The notes under the pieces were generated by a model. That model did no database searches and had not been told where the DNA came from. It was given only the letters and a program-made list of their open reading frames with translations. Positions 1 through 11,130 of a DNA stretch of 28,469 bases are shown here, one piece after another. Position 1 is the stretch's first letter; each line of letters opens with the position of its first letter. Made by a program: the position numbers and the translations under genes. Source of the stretch: a virus; IMG/VR virus record IMGVR_UViG_3300043469_000535, positions 1 through 28,469 of that record; one strand, 5' to 3'.

Positions 1-3000
1 AAATCTTTTAAGTAAGTAGATAAAGAAGTATTATTTTCATCATCAATAAACAATTCATATCTTTTAGCTTTTGGGTCAATGTTAAATACATTATTTCCTT
101 TTCTTGAATAAATTAATTTCTTAATGTTTTCAACAATTTCTTCAAAATTTTCAATTATAGCATTATCAGAAATATTTTCTTCTTTACCTTGAATTTTCAA
201 TATCTCTTTCACAACATCATTTATTGACTTATCTTGATATGGAAAGAAATCTCTATATAAAGTATTACCTAAATGTAAACCATTGATTACAATTTGTCCT
301 TGTGGTGTTCTTGGTGTAACATAATAGTTTCCAATCATATAACCACCACTTTGATTTTCAGATGTATCAGAATAATCTCCAATTAATAAATGAGCATTTG
401 TAATAACTCCATTATCAGGAAGTTTTTTCAAACCTTCATATTTTAATTGTGATTCAATCATAGATTTACCAAGAGTATTAGTATTAATAACTTTTTGAAC
501 TTTAGCAACTTTTTTAGCTTCTTCTTCTAATGTTAAATATACATCTAAAGCAAGTAATTGCATTGCTCTATCTTTACCATTGTTTTCTATTCCTTCTAAC
601 ATTTTTGTACCTGTTAAAGCACTTGTATCAGAAGTTTTCCCTAATGCTCCTTGATTTTTATCTGTTCCTTCACTAACCATTCCAGTACCTAATTCAAAAA
701 CAAATTCTGAATTTGCACCATAAGATTCAATTAAATCATTGATTAATTTTTTATCATTTATAAATTCTCCTAATACTCCTTTACTTTCTTTTCTTCTTTG
801 ATTTAATTCTTTAATAATTGGTTGAGATAATAATAAATAAGAAATAGAATTACCATTTTCATCTTTACCAAATCCTCTCAATGCTGTATTAGCATCTACA
901 TTGATAGTAAATTCATCTACACCAACTCTACCAAGAACTTGCTCTTTTTCATTATCAGTACCAGTATTAATTTTTTCATCAAATGCTTCTGAAATATTTC
1001 TTTGGTGTTTTTCTCTCCATTCTTTTAATTTAGATTCAGACAAACCTGTTGGTTCTATATGTTGTATAGCACCAAGTTTCCCATCACTAATAAAATGACC
1101 AATTTGAATAGTTTTTGGATTACCTAAATCATCTTGAATATAAATATCTTCTCCTTGATGTTGTTGAAGTAAAGCATTAAATGTACTATAATTAGCATAT
1201 ACTCCAATAGCAACTTTACCAATAGCTCCTAAATTCATTTTACTTTTTTGGTAAGAATTTGTAAGCATTGTAAAATTCAATTGGTCAGCTTCATACATCT
1301 CATTAGCTTTTAAATCAGATAATGTAGCATCTTTAGCCATATATTTAGCAATCATCTTGTTTCTGTAACCAGCTTCATTTAATTTTTCTAACTGTTCAGC
1401 TTGACTTTTTGCAAAATCAATAGATAAAACACTATTGATTTTGTTTTGAATATCTAAATTAGGATTATTGAATATAGCCAAATGAGATTTAATAAATTCA
1501 TTTTCAGCTAATTTTCTTTTTAATTGTAATTCTAATCTATTTATTTTTTCAACAATATCAACTTGAGGTAATAATAAAGTTTCTAAAGATTCTTCATCTA
1601 ATAAACTTCCTTTACCTGCTATGAAACTTCTAAATAATTCATTAGCAAAATTACTTTTTGCAGAAGCACTTGTATTTTCAAGATTAAATTCTTCTATTTT
1701 ATTAGTTAAACTTCTTGTAATATCTTCTATATCAGAGTTTTCTAATACTTTAATTTTACCATCATTAGTCATAATATGATTTAATTGATAAGCAGATTCT
1801 TTATCAATATCATAATCAAGACCTTTTTGTTTAGTAAAGTTTTTAGGTACTATCATTAAATCCCCTACTTCTGGAGGTAATATACCAGCAATTTCAATAG
1901 ATGAACCTGATTTATGAGATGAAGTAGGAGTTCTAAAACTGAAGTTATTGAATAAAGCAGGGTCTATCATACCTTCTTTCAAAGTTAATGTACCATTTTC
2001 TCTTCTTGTTAAATACTTTCCTTCTTTACCATTAAATCCTTCAAATAAATCAATAAGTTCTTTTTTATCATTTTTAAATTTAGAAGGAATAAATACTTGA
2101 GCTTTATGAAATACTATTCCATTTTCATCTGTTGAAGTATGAGTTCCTTGTAATTCTTTACCATTATATGAATCTAAATAAATTATTCTTGATTTATCTA
2201 CACCTTCAAGATTTTCTTTCATTCTAAAACCACTTTCAGAACCAGCAACAAAACCATTACCAGGCATTTTATGCTTCATAATTTTGTTAGTGATAATTGA
2301 ATTTAATAGTGATTCATATCTATTACTATCAGAAGATAACCATAAAGGAGTTTTAAATTCATAATAGAATCCAGCAGCAGCAGCTAATTTTTCAATCTTT
2401 AATCCTGCTAATGATTTTACACTATAACCTCTTGAAGTAGCTTCTTTTATTAATAAATCTTGTAAGTTTTTTACAAAGTTTTGTTCATTTTTAATTTGAC
2501 CATTTGTATCTAAACCTAAATCTAAAAATAATTCTTGTTTTTTACTATCTACAATATCACTAAATGCTTTATTAAAATGTTGATATAATTCTTTACCAGT
2601 AAGTTCTTTACCATCAATAGTAAATCCTTCTTTATCAATTACACCATCACCAAATAATAATTTAAAAAACTGTGTACCCATAGAAACTTTATCATCTTGA
2701 TGTTTATCAGATTTAAAAGGTACATCTTGTTGTATTCTAAAATTATCTCTGTTCAATACTAACATATTAGTATTTATATCATCAGCATTATAATTTTTTA
2801 TAGTTGATAATGAATTTGTATCAAATGGCTTTACTGTTTTTATTGTAGCACCTACTTTGTTAGCTGTTTGAAAAGAAGCTCTTGTGAATCTACCTGTATT
2901 AGTTTCCAACTCTTCCATTTTTAATCTTAAAGCATCTAATTTTGTACCAGCAGTTAATTGTGGTATCAAAGGAAATGCAGAAGATTTAATATAAACTACT

Positions 3001-6000
3001 CTATTAACATCTTGATTTATATTAGTATATGTTCCTGTGTGAACAGGTTTAATTGGTTGAAATACTAATTTTAATTCTTCTTTAGTTAAATAACCTTTTT
3101 CTCCTTCTGTTAATAATTTATTAGTTATTACTTTAAATTCTTCATCAGAAATTCTACCTATTCTATGTAAAATAGATATATGCTCTGTTGCTGTTGAATA
3201 CTCTTGAGCATCAGTAGATTCAATATCAAAGTAAGCATCTATAGCTGGAAATTTATTAGCTAAAGATTTTCTAATATCAGATAATGTTTTATTGATAGCA
3301 TTATATCTAACAGAATTTAAACTTAAAATACCTTGTTCATGTTTATTTAATATTTCAGCAGCTTTTTTATATTTATCTAATAAAGGTTGAGCTTCATCTA
3401 ATCCTTTTTTACCATAGTAATTTTTAATTAAGTATTCTGAATTTTCACTAATATCTATAGAATCTTCAAGAAATATTTGATTATATTTTTCTCCATAAGA
3501 ATTAGCAATTTTACTACCAGGAGCAATAAGTAGTGCTAACCTTTTACCAAGATTTACACCAATTTCTTTATTAATAGAAACATAAGTTTTATCATCTTTT
3601 ATATCAAAAGGATTAACTGATTTACCTTCTTCTTTGTATAATTTATCTTTACTATAATTAGCAATATCTCCAGCAAATACTTTGAATACTTCTGAATTAG
3701 TAATCATATTATTTAATACAAAATCATAAACAGCTAAATCATAATCAGTTGAAGGATTTTTACCTTCTTCTTTAAAATAATTATTATCAAACATTTTAGA
3801 GTATGAATTTCCTTCTTTATTTACTTCTAAATAATTACTCCACATACCTTTTTTATGTTCTACTTCTTTTTTTATTACACCTTCAATAGCATCTTCAAAA
3901 GTAGATTGATATTTTTCAATAGCTTCATCTATTGTAATACCTGTTAATGCTAACTTATTTACAATATTTAAACCATCTTCATCTTTTAAAGTATTCATTA
4001 TAGGTAAGAAATGAAAAAGAGTTGCTCCTTTATCATAATCTTTAATATTTGTTGCTTTAACTTCTGTATGAAATTTAATTATTCTTTTTAGTTCTGGTAA
4101 CACCAATTGATTAAACAATAGAGTTTTAACAGTTGGTCCAATACCTTGTACTACACCTTCTTCTGTCAAATTAAACATACCATCTATTTTACCATCTTTT
4201 AAGAAATCAAAAATAGCAGTTGTCATATACATACCAGTAGTTTTATCTGACATAGTAGGAAATAACATATTAGCCATTCTCATTGATATACCTTCAAATT
4301 TAGTTCCTTTTGGTAATTTATCAATCTTTCTATCTTGAAAACCAGTAATACCAGCCATATCATAATCAATATCACTTAAATCAGTAATACTTGCTCTGTA
4401 TGGTTGTTCTCCTTTTTCTTTAAATGCTGTAATAGAAGTATGTGAAATTTCAAACATACTTTTAAAAGTAGGTTCATTTTTCAACATATCTAAAATTATA
4501 GAATTTTCAGATAGTGATAATGATAGTAAATCATCAACTAAATTGTTTCCATCTTCTGATATACTTCTTTTAAGATTCTGAACCATATCAGTTACATATT
4601 TAGTAGGAACTAAAGTGGATATGTTTTTACCAGAATCTCTAAAAGAAAGAGTTATTAGAGTTGGGTTATATTTTGCTTCTATTAAACTTAATGCTTTTGT
4701 AACACCAGCTAAATCATTAAATACACTTTCTTTACTATCAAAACTAAAATCAGCAGGATTAACTATTGCTTTTTCTAACCAATTTTTTAATGGAATAAAT
4801 AAACCACCAGCATTTTGACTATATAATACATTGAAAGAATTTTGTTTTCCAGCATTAAAAATACCTTCATTATAAATTTGATTCCAAGAGGTATCTTCAA
4901 AAGTATAACCTATTTTAGATAACCATTTCCTCAAATCATTTTCAGGAACTTTTCTATAATCTTGTCTATCCCATTTATTAAATTCATCTAATAATGATTG
5001 AGCATATTGTACATTTAAAGATTGGTTTTTGTTATATAAACCTGATGATTTATTTTCATTCTTCCAATTTTTAGCTATAATTCTTGTAGCTTCATTTGCA
5101 TTAGTATTATAGATTTTTAATGATACACCATTGTTTTTAGTGTTTTCATACATGGCAAATTTAGAAGACAAAGTATGTCTGACAAAATTATAAACTAATT
5201 CGTTTTTAATTTGTTGGTCAGCATTTTCTAATTTAGCTAAAACACTTTTTACAAAAGCATTATTACTTTGTTTCATTTTAGCTATGATAGTATTGTAATC
5301 AGATTTAACTTCTGAACCAAGAGCTAAAACTTTACTTAATTCATTATATACATCATTAAATGACATATATAAAGGAATACCTAAATAACCTTTTTGTGCT
5401 ACACCTTTGCTATCAAATACAGGAATTTCAGATAAAAATCTTCTTAATCTATAAGATGCTTTAGCTTTACCTGATTCTTCAATAGAATCTTTACTATAAT
5501 CTTTAACACTTAATTCTACATCATCTTGTTCAATATCACTTTCTTCTTTTTCATTTAAAGTAAGTTGAGTTTGTTTTTGAATATCAGCAAATGCTTTGTT
5601 ATATATTGTTTCATAATGATTTAAAGCACCATTAGTGTTATCTTGATTTTTAATTTCAGATAACATTGATAATACTTGTTTTTCTATCTTATTAAGATGT
5701 AAATTCAATTCTGATTTAATATCATTTTGAATAGCTTCTTTTGATATTTTATTTTTATAACCAAAACTTACTTTATTACCAATTTTATGATATATAAACT
5801 GTCTTACATTTTTTTCTTGAGTTATAGATAAATCTCCACTAACATTGAAAATGTTAGCTAACTTATCTGTATTAGCAATCATATCATTACTTTCATCAAA
5901 ATCATTAGGGTCAATACCCAAATCATTTAAAAATTCAGTATGTTTTTCTAAATTGAATGGTACAGATGTTTTAAGTTGCTCTACTACAGTAGCAGCAGCT

Positions 6001-9000
6001 TCTTGTCTTGCTTCAATATTTTTAGTTGCTGGTTTCTCCACTTCCTTGTAATCTACTGTGATAATTGGTTGTATCATAGTAACATAAGTAGGATTTTTTC
6101 CAGTATCATCAATATTAAAAGATTTGATATTAGTAAGTAAATTATTTTTTAAATAATTGTCATAAGTTTGATTTAAAGGAGTAACTCCTTCTCTTGTAAT
6201 ATGAACTATACTTTTTACATTTCTGTTATTCAAAAGTTTGTTATTTGTATGCTGTGAAACATTATTCATAACATTTTCATCAAACAAACCTTTTTTGTAT
6301 TGACCTAAATTATCTCCAGCAATATTGTCTTGAAAATAAGTTTTTATAAATTGAACTATTTCATTTCCATTTTCAATATCAAGACCCATTTGAGTATGCA
6401 CATCTTTTTGAATAGATTTAGCTTTCTCATAAGTCATTTCATATATAGTACCTTTCAAGTGTCTTGTCCAACTTGCATCTTTTTTAAGAGCTAAATGAGC
6501 AGCCATAGCAAATCTTGCTGTTTCTATTTGTTCATTAGAAACAACTCTTCCTACAGGATAAGCTCTATATGTTGGTACTATTTCTCCTTTATCATTTAAT
6601 GTTGTACCTATTCTTCTTACTTCCCAAGTATGACCTACACTATTAAAATCAAATTTTCCTTCATTACCAGATTTATCTTTATTTAAGAGTTTTCCAGCAT
6701 TAAAAATTTGATTACCCATATATAAGTCCTCTCCAATTTGTACTGTTACAATTGTTTGAGGATTAGCTTCATTTAGTGTAATTTTTGGTTCTGTCATAGG
6801 TATTTCATAAAATATACCATCAGAAGGTTTATTTATTGTAACTTCTGTTAAACCATTAGCTATACTATTTCTTAAATTTTGAGCATTTAATTTACCTTCA
6901 TTAATATGATTTATCCATTCTTGAGTAGGTAAGTTAGGATTACTTGAATCTCCAAAAGGATTACCTATATTGAATGTATTATACCAATCAGTATCTTGAA
7001 CATAAGCTAATTCTTTACCTGCACTATTAGTATAGAACACAGGAACTTTATTCATAAATTCTTGTGTGTTTCTGAAATTAGGATTTTGTTTTTCTTTTTC
7101 AGATAACCATTTATCAAAAGTAGTTGTTTGAGCTGCTCCTTGTGCATTTCTACCATCAGAAACAGTAATTTGAGACCATAAAGATTCAGGAGCAATTTTT
7201 ACTCCTAATTTACTTCCAGAAGGATGCATATCAGGATGTAATAATTCTCTAAAATCAATTAAATCTCCAAACTTATGATTTAATTCATTACCTATTGTTT
7301 TTCTAACTAATATACCATTTTCAATTACTTCAACATAAGCAATAGAAGAGAATCCTAATTTAGGAGTAATTGTCAAAGTTCTTTTAGATTCAATTTCATT
7401 TACTGCTGTTTTTTGAATAGGAATATTTTCTTCATCATAACCAACAGTAGTAACCTCTCTTTGAGCAACTTCTTTTTTTATTTCTTCTACTTTTTCTTCT
7501 AATTCTACAAATGTATTAGCTTCTTCAATAGGAACTTGTTGTTCAAACATTTGAGCCATCAATGAAGCATTAGTACCCAATGAAGCTAAAGGATTAAATA
7601 AATCCATATAAACTTGATTATAGTCATCTGCTTCAAAATTGTTTTGTTTCCAACCTTCTACATAACCATCAAATAATTTCTTTAATTGTTCTTTGTTATT
7701 TACAATTTCATCTAAATGAGACATATATTCTCTAAAGCTAATATTTCTATTCAATAGATTTTTAACTTTATTAACATCTTCTAATACAATTTTTTTAGCA
7801 ACACTACTCTGTTGAGGTGTAAAAGATGATGTATTTCCAATCATATCATTGAAATCATCTGCGATAAATACAGGGTCATTGTTTATAGTTGTGGAATTAT
7901 CATCTAATGAAAAAACAGTTTCCATAGTTTGTAAATTACCAGCAACAGAAGAAGTATGTTCTTCTTTAGCATCTTCATCTACAATTGTAATATATGGCTC
8001 ATTTTCAGGAACAACTTCTCCAGCATCTATTTTCTCTTGTCTTTGAGCTAACAAGTCTTTTATAGATTTAGCTATTTTTTCTTTATGAACTTGTTCTTGC
8101 TTTACTTTAAGTTCTTGTAATTTTTGTTCTTTTAAATCATTAATAAAATCTTTATTTTCTCCAGTAATATCTTTTTGTTTAAGTTTTTCAACTATACTTT
8201 CAATTAAAACAGGAGTTTCTTGTAATTCATTTTGATAATTAAATTCTGCATTTTCAGAACCTTCTTGTTTTATTTGTTCTACAATAGAATTATAATCTTG
8301 TAAAATAGCTTTTTTCTCCTCCATTTTCTTTTGATATAGAGGATGAACTTGGTCATTATAATTTTTTAATAATATACTTTGATTACTATTCAAAGTATCT
8401 TTTAACATTGTAGCATTCTTATGATTTTCTACAGCTAATAGATTTTCTTTTTCTAATTTGTCTAAAAAAGAATTATATTTTTGTTGGTCTTCTTCATTTT
8501 CAAATTGTCTATCTAATAAAGTATCAATAGAATAATCTATTTTGATACCTTCTCTTGTTATAAAAGCATCTATCTCTTCTTTAGCATTTTGTTTATTTTC
8601 AACAATATGTTTATCTAATTCTTCAATAGTTTGTTTATTTGCTAATTTTTTTTCAGCTAAATTGAATATTGTTCCAAAATTTTGTTTCTCTGAATGTGCA
8701 TCATAAACTTGTTTTAGTTCATCTATTCTCTTTTTAGCAAGTTGTATATTTAATTTAGTTTCAGCAGATATTTCAGTATCAGGTTTTAATAACACTTTAT
8801 CCAATGTTTCTTGGAAATTAGTTATTGTTCCTGTTCTTATAGCATGAGCAGCTAATCTTTCAAATTTTGTTTTTTCTAATTTATTAGCTTGTTCAATTTT
8901 ACCATTATCTCTTAATTTAGTTATCATAGCATCATATTCCAATGGACTATATAAACTACCAGAGGTATTCATATTAATATGAGTAGCTAAATCTTCATCT

Positions 9001-11108
9001 GTTGTAGAAGCATCAATATCTCTATAAATTTTACTAATTGCTTTTTTATCTAATCTGAAATTGTTGGCTCTCATTCCCATACCAACACTACCCATAGCTC
9101 CATTCATTATAAGAGTTTGAGCTATAACATCTTCATAAAATTCTGAATCACTTAATTGTTCTAATTGTTTACCATAATCTTGACCATAAGTAGGTACTAA
9201 AGCAGTAAATACTTCTTCTAATACTTCTCCAGGTAATGAATCTAACATATTCATTTGTCCTGTATGAGCAATAGCTTGAGTAGATATTTTACCTAATGCT
9301 AAATTATTCATAGCATTTCTACCCTTTACAAATTTATCATTTATTACTGATAAACCTTTTCCTATCTTACTTTCAGATAATTTAGTTAAACCTCTACCTA
9401 ACATAGTAGATTCAGATTTAGCTAATTTACCTAATGGTCCAAGTGCTTCTCCAACAAATCTTTCAGCAAATGCTTCTTTTAAATATTCTGAATAACCAAA
9501 CAAAGCTGATTCAAATTTACTATGTGGTTGTATTAAAGATAATTCATCAGCTAAAGAATCTTTCATTCCTTGCAATTCTTCTATTTTAGCTAAATTTTCT
9601 TCTGTTTTATTTTTAGATAATTTGTTTATTTGACTATCTATTTGAACATTCTTTAAACTAAAGTCTTTTTTATATTTGTTATAGATTGCTTGACTTGTTA
9701 GATAAATTTCTTTACCATTTTCATCATGTGATATTTCTACATTACCAATTTGGTCTTTTGCATAACCACCATAAGTCATAGGATTAACAAGTCCTTGTAC
9801 AGCTAAACTTGCTGTTCCTCCTGCTAATTCTCCACCTATCATTTTTAAAGCAAGTTTCTTACCACCTTGTTGTAAAGCAGTATTAAGAGTTAATCCTATA
9901 GCATCTCTTGCAACAAATTTACCCACAGCAGTTTCTATAGGACCTCCTATTGGTGCAGTAGCTATCATTTGCTCCATCATAACAGCAGATGTAGCAACAC
10001 CTTTACCTGTTCTGTATAATCTATTATCATGCATTAAATCTCTTGCTTCAATATTTTGTTTTTTAGCAATAGATTCTATAACAGCTTGTTCACTATCAGT
10101 AAGTGTTTCAGAAGGAACATAACCTTTTTTTACATTACCATTTTTATCTGTATTCTTTGTTACTTCATTTATTATCCTATTTTGTTTTTCAATAATAGGA
10201 ATACTCTTAATATCTTTAGCTATACTATATAACCCTAATGATTTTAAGTCTTTACTTTGTGTACCAAATCCTGACCAAAATCCTGTATTACCAGTAGTAT
10301 AATCTTCTAAAGTTTCTATTACTTCTTCATAATTTTTTTTAGCAATATTATAATTTACCTCTTCTTGATATGGAGTATAATTATCTTCTGATGTATTTTT
10401 TTGATAACCAGTAAGTCTATCTGGAACAGATGCTTTTGGACCAACACTACCATCTTTATGATATACTATTTGTGCATCATCTTTTAATTTAGCATCTCTA
10501 TATTTTTTAGCTTTCTCTTCAATTTCTTTAAATCTATTTTTAAAACTTTCTTTAACTTCATTCATTACAGGCATAATTTTATTATCTCTGTATGTAATTA
10601 AATCATTGTATTCTTTTTCTTCTTTAGCTGTTTTACCCCATTTATTTTCATCATCAGCAAAATAATCATGTAATTTATAAATAGGAGCAAAAATATTAAC
10701 TCCATTATCATCAATGAAATCAATACTTTTCTTTCTTTTTTCTTTTATTTTTTCATCAATATCTAAAAATTCAATAGCTTTTTCTTCTCCTACCTTATTT
10801 TTTAATTCAGCAAGAACACCATTATCATCAAGAGTTTTAGCTTTAGCTAATTTTTCAGCTTCTTTTTTAGCTTTAGAATTGAAAAAATCTTCTGTTTCTC
10901 TTTCAGTAGAAGATTTATACATCATATCCAATGTACCAGCAGATACATTACCTAAACTCATATCTTGAGAGGTAAGCTCTTCTTGTGATACATTAGCAGT
11001 ATTATTTTGCTGATTATTAACTACTTGTGAAGAAAATGTTTTCTTTTTATTTTCTATACTTTGGTTTAAAAAATCTAAACTTGCACTCTTTCTTTTAGGT
11101 GGTAACAT
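1..11108 (-). CDS. Giant crAss-like virion RNA polymerase polyprotein (3' end beyond window)
   Basis: This frame starts at an ATG at 11108 (MLPPKRKSASLDFL) and stays open to the left edge, giving at least 3702 codons with no stop seen. It is a single-chain, multisubunit-type RNA polymerase of the crAss-like/YonO lineage, carried in the virion and injected to transcribe phage genes (family knowledge from Cellulophaga phage phi14:2 gp66). The decisive motif is DYDID at residues 3098-3102, the metal-binding DxDxD loop. It is preceded by a KMPGNGF segment (from about 2947) and an RTPTSSHKS...LPPEVGD..IVP block (about 3057-3088), both typical of the double-psi beta-barrel core. A Gly-rich GAIGKVAIGVYAN stretch follows near 3293. 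Residues about 365-446 are hydrophobic and Gly/Ala-rich, and about 780-1020 are Lys/Glu-rich and probably coiled coil. The roughly 2900 residues before the core have no function I can assign. The C-terminus is missing. Confidence 0.9.
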   Translation of the reverse strand, partial: MLPPKRKSASLDFLNQSIENKKKTFSSQVVNNQQNNTANVSQEELTSQDMSLGNVSAGTLDMMYKSSTERETEDFFNSKAKKEAEKLAKAKTLDDNGVLAELKNKVGEEKAIEFLDIDEKIKEKRKKSIDFIDDNGVNIFAPIYKLHDYFADDENKWGKTAKEEKEYNDLITYRDNKIMPVMNEVKESFKNRFKEIEEKAKKYRDAKLKDDAQIVYHKDGSVGPKASVPDRLTGYQKNTSEDNYTPYQEEVNYNIAKKNYEEVIETLEDYTTGNTGFWSGFGTQSKDLKSLGLYSIAKDIKSIPIIEKQNRIINEVTKNTDKNGNVKKGYVPSETLTDSEQAVIESIAKKQNIEARDLMHDNRLYRTGKGVATSAVMMEQMIATAPIGGPIETAVGKFVARDAIGLTLNTALQQGGKKLALKMIGGELAGGTASLAVQGLVNPMTYGGYAKDQIGNVEISHDENGKEIYLTSQAIYNKYKKDFSLKNVQIDSQINKLSKNKTEENLAKIEELQGMKDSLADELSLIQPHSKFESALFGYSEYLKEAFAERFVGEALGPLGKLAKSESTMLGRGLTKLSESKIGKGLSVINDKFVKGRNAMNNLALGKISTQAIAHTGQMNMLDSLPGEVLEEVFTALVPTYGQDYGKQLEQLSDSEFYEDVIAQTLIMNGAMGSVGMGMRANNFRLDKKAISKIYRDIDASTTDEDLATHINMNTSGSLYSPLEYDAMITKLRDNGKIEQANKLEKTKFERLAAHAIRTGTITNFQETLDKVLLKPDTEISAETKLNIQLAKKRIDELKQVYDAHSEKQNFGTIFNLAEKKLANKQTIEELDKHIVENKQNAKEEIDAFITREGIKIDYSIDTLLDRQFENEEDQQKYNSFLDKLEKENLLAVENHKNATMLKDTLNSNQSILLKNYNDQVHPLYQKKMEEKKAILQDYNSIVEQIKQEGSENAEFNYQNELQETPVLIESIVEKLKQKDITGENKDFINDLKEQKLQELKVKQEQVHKEKIAKSIKDLLAQRQEKIDAGEVVPENEPYITIVDEDAKEEHTSSVAGNLQTMETVFSLDDNSTTINNDPVFIADDFNDMIGNTSSFTPQQSSVAKKIVLEDVNKVKNLLNRNISFREYMSHLDEIVNNKEQLKKLFDGYVEGWKQNNFEADDYNQVYMDLFNPLASLGTNASLMAQMFEQQVPIEEANTFVELEEKVEEIKKEVAQREVTTVGYDEENIPIQKTAVNEIESKRTLTITPKLGFSSIAYVEVIENGILVRKTIGNELNHKFGDLIDFRELLHPDMHPSGSKLGVKIAPESLWSQITVSDGRNAQGAAQTTTFDKWLSEKEKQNPNFRNTQEFMNKVPVFYTNSAGKELAYVQDTDWYNTFNIGNPFGDSSNPNLPTQEWINHINEGKLNAQNLRNSIANGLTEVTINKPSDGIFYEIPMTEPKITLNEANPQTIVTVQIGEDLYMGNQIFNAGKLLNKDKSGNEGKFDFNSVGHTWEVRRIGTTLNDKGEIVPTYRAYPVGRVVSNEQIETARFAMAAHLALKKDASWTRHLKGTIYEMTYEKAKSIQKDVHTQMGLDIENGNEIVQFIKTYFQDNIAGDNLGQYKKGLFDENVMNNVSQHTNNKLLNNRNVKSIVHITREGVTPLNQTYDNYLKNNLLTNIKSFNIDDTGKNPTYVTMIQPIITVDYKEVEKPATKNIEARQEAAATVVEQLKTSVPFNLEKHTEFLNDLGIDPNDFDESNDMIANTDKLANIFNVSGDLSITQEKNVRQFIYHKIGNKVSFGYKNKISKEAIQNDIKSELNLHLNKIEKQVLSMLSEIKNQDNTNGALNHYETIYNKAFADIQKQTQLTLNEKEESDIEQDDVELSVKDYSKDSIEESGKAKASYRLRRFLSEIPVFDSKGVAQKGYLGIPLYMSFNDVYNELSKVLALGSEVKSDYNTIIAKMKQSNNAFVKSVLAKLENADQQIKNELVYNFVRHTLSSKFAMYENTKNNGVSLKIYNTNANEATRIIAKNWKNENKSSGLYNKNQSLNVQYAQSLLDEFNKWDRQDYRKVPENDLRKWLSKIGYTFEDTSWNQIYNEGIFNAGKQNSFNVLYSQNAGGLFIPLKNWLEKAIVNPADFSFDSKESVFNDLAGVTKALSLIEAKYNPTLITLSFRDSGKNISTLVPTKYVTDMVQNLKRSISEDGNNLVDDLLSLSLSENSIILDMLKNEPTFKSMFEISHTSITAFKEKGEQPYRASITDLSDIDYDMAGITGFQDRKIDKLPKGTKFEGISMRMANMLFPTMSDKTTGMYMTTAIFDFLKDGKIDGMFNLTEEGVVQGIGPTVKTLLFNQLVLPELKRIIKFHTEVKATNIKDYDKGATLFHFLPIMNTLKDEDGLNIVNKLALTGITIDEAIEKYQSTFEDAIEGVIKKEVEHKKGMWSNYLEVNKEGNSYSKMFDNNYFKEEGKNPSTDYDLAVYDFVLNNMITNSEVFKVFAGDIANYSKDKLYKEEGKSVNPFDIKDDKTYVSINKEIGVNLGKRLALLIAPGSKIANSYGEKYNQIFLEDSIDISENSEYLIKNYYGKKGLDEAQPLLDKYKKAAEILNKHEQGILSLNSVRYNAINKTLSDIRKSLANKFPAIDAYFDIESTDAQEYSTATEHISILHRIGRISDEEFKVITNKLLTEGEKGYLTKEELKLVFQPIKPVHTGTYTNINQDVNRVVYIKSSAFPLIPQLTAGTKLDALRLKMEELETNTGRFTRASFQTANKVGATIKTVKPFDTNSLSTIKNYNADDINTNMLVLNRDNFRIQQDVPFKSDKHQDDKVSMGTQFFKLLFGDGVIDKEGFTIDGKELTGKELYQHFNKAFSDIVDSKKQELFLDLGLDTNGQIKNEQNFVKNLQDLLIKEATSRGYSVKSLAGLKIEKLAAAAGFYYEFKTPLWLSSDSNRYESLLNSIITNKIMKHKMPGNGFVAGSESGFRMKENLEGVDKSRIIYLDSYNGKELQGTHTSTDENGIVFHKAQVFIPSKFKNDKKELIDLFEGFNGKEGKYLTRRENGTLTLKEGMIDPALFNNFSFRTPTSSHKSGSSIEIAGILPPEVGDLMIVPKNFTKQKGLDYDIDKESAYQLNHIMTNDGKIKVLENSDIEDITRSLTNKIEEFNLENTSASAKSNFANELFRSFIAGKGSLLDEESLETLLLPQVDIVEKINRLELQLKRKLAENEFIKSHLAIFNNPNLDIQNKINSVLSIDFAKSQAEQLEKLNEAGYRNKMIAKYMAKDATLSDLKANEMYEADQLNFTMLTNSYQKSKMNLGAIGKVAIGVYANYSTFNALLQQHQGEDIYIQDDLGNPKTIQIGHFISDGKLGAIQHIEPTGLSESKLKEWREKHQRNISEAFDEKINTGTDNEKEQVLGRVGVDEFTINVDANTALRGFGKDENGNSISYLLLSQPIIKELNQRRKESKGVLGEFINDKKLINDLIESYGANSEFVFELGTGMVSEGTDKNQGALGKTSDTSALTGTKMLEGIENNGKDRAMQLLALDVYLTLEEEAKKVAKVQKVINTNTLGKSMIESQLKYEGLKKLPDNGVITNAHLLIGDYSDTSENQSGGYMIGNYYVTPRTPQGQIVINGLHLGNTLYRDFFPYQDKSINDVVKEILKIQGKEENISDNAIIENFEEIVENIKKLIYSRKGNNVFNIDPKAKRYELFIDDENNTSLSTYLKD
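1803..1817 (-). other. RNA polymerase catalytic DxDxD loop
   Basis: The codons GAT TAT GAT ATT GAT read in frame with the ATG at 11108 (9291 bases apart, divisible by three) and give D3098-Y-D3100-I-D3102, followed by Lys-Glu. In crAss-like polymerases and all cellular RNA polymerases, the three aspartates of this loop hold the catalytic magnesium. The preceding context, LPPEVGDLMIVP about 20 residues upstream, is also typical for the family. The loop is intact, so an active enzyme is expected. Confidence 0.88.
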
Positions 11109-11116
11109 ATAAATTT

Positions 11117-11130
11117 ATTTTTTTACAAAT
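11117..11130 (-). repeat. 14-bp repeat ATTTGTAAAAAAAT, copy 1
   Basis: The 14-mer ATTTGTAAAAAAAT (minus-strand reading) ends 8 bases before the start codon of the giant polymerase gene. An identical copy sits at 15153-15166, 11 bases before the next gap-preceded gene. It overlaps the promoter-like TATATTTG and its A-run could also serve as the A-rich translation enhancer that replaces Shine-Dalgarno sequences in Bacteroidota. Confidence 0.7.

Noticed and set aside
901-10968. Five short plus-strand open frames (901-1098, 4615-4818, 5845-6051, 7849-8046, 10714-10968)
   Set aside because: All keep the same phase against the minus-strand giant gene and encode low-complexity Ser/Leu/Phe-rich sequence. 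They are antisense shadows, and their constant phase supports an unbroken giant frame.
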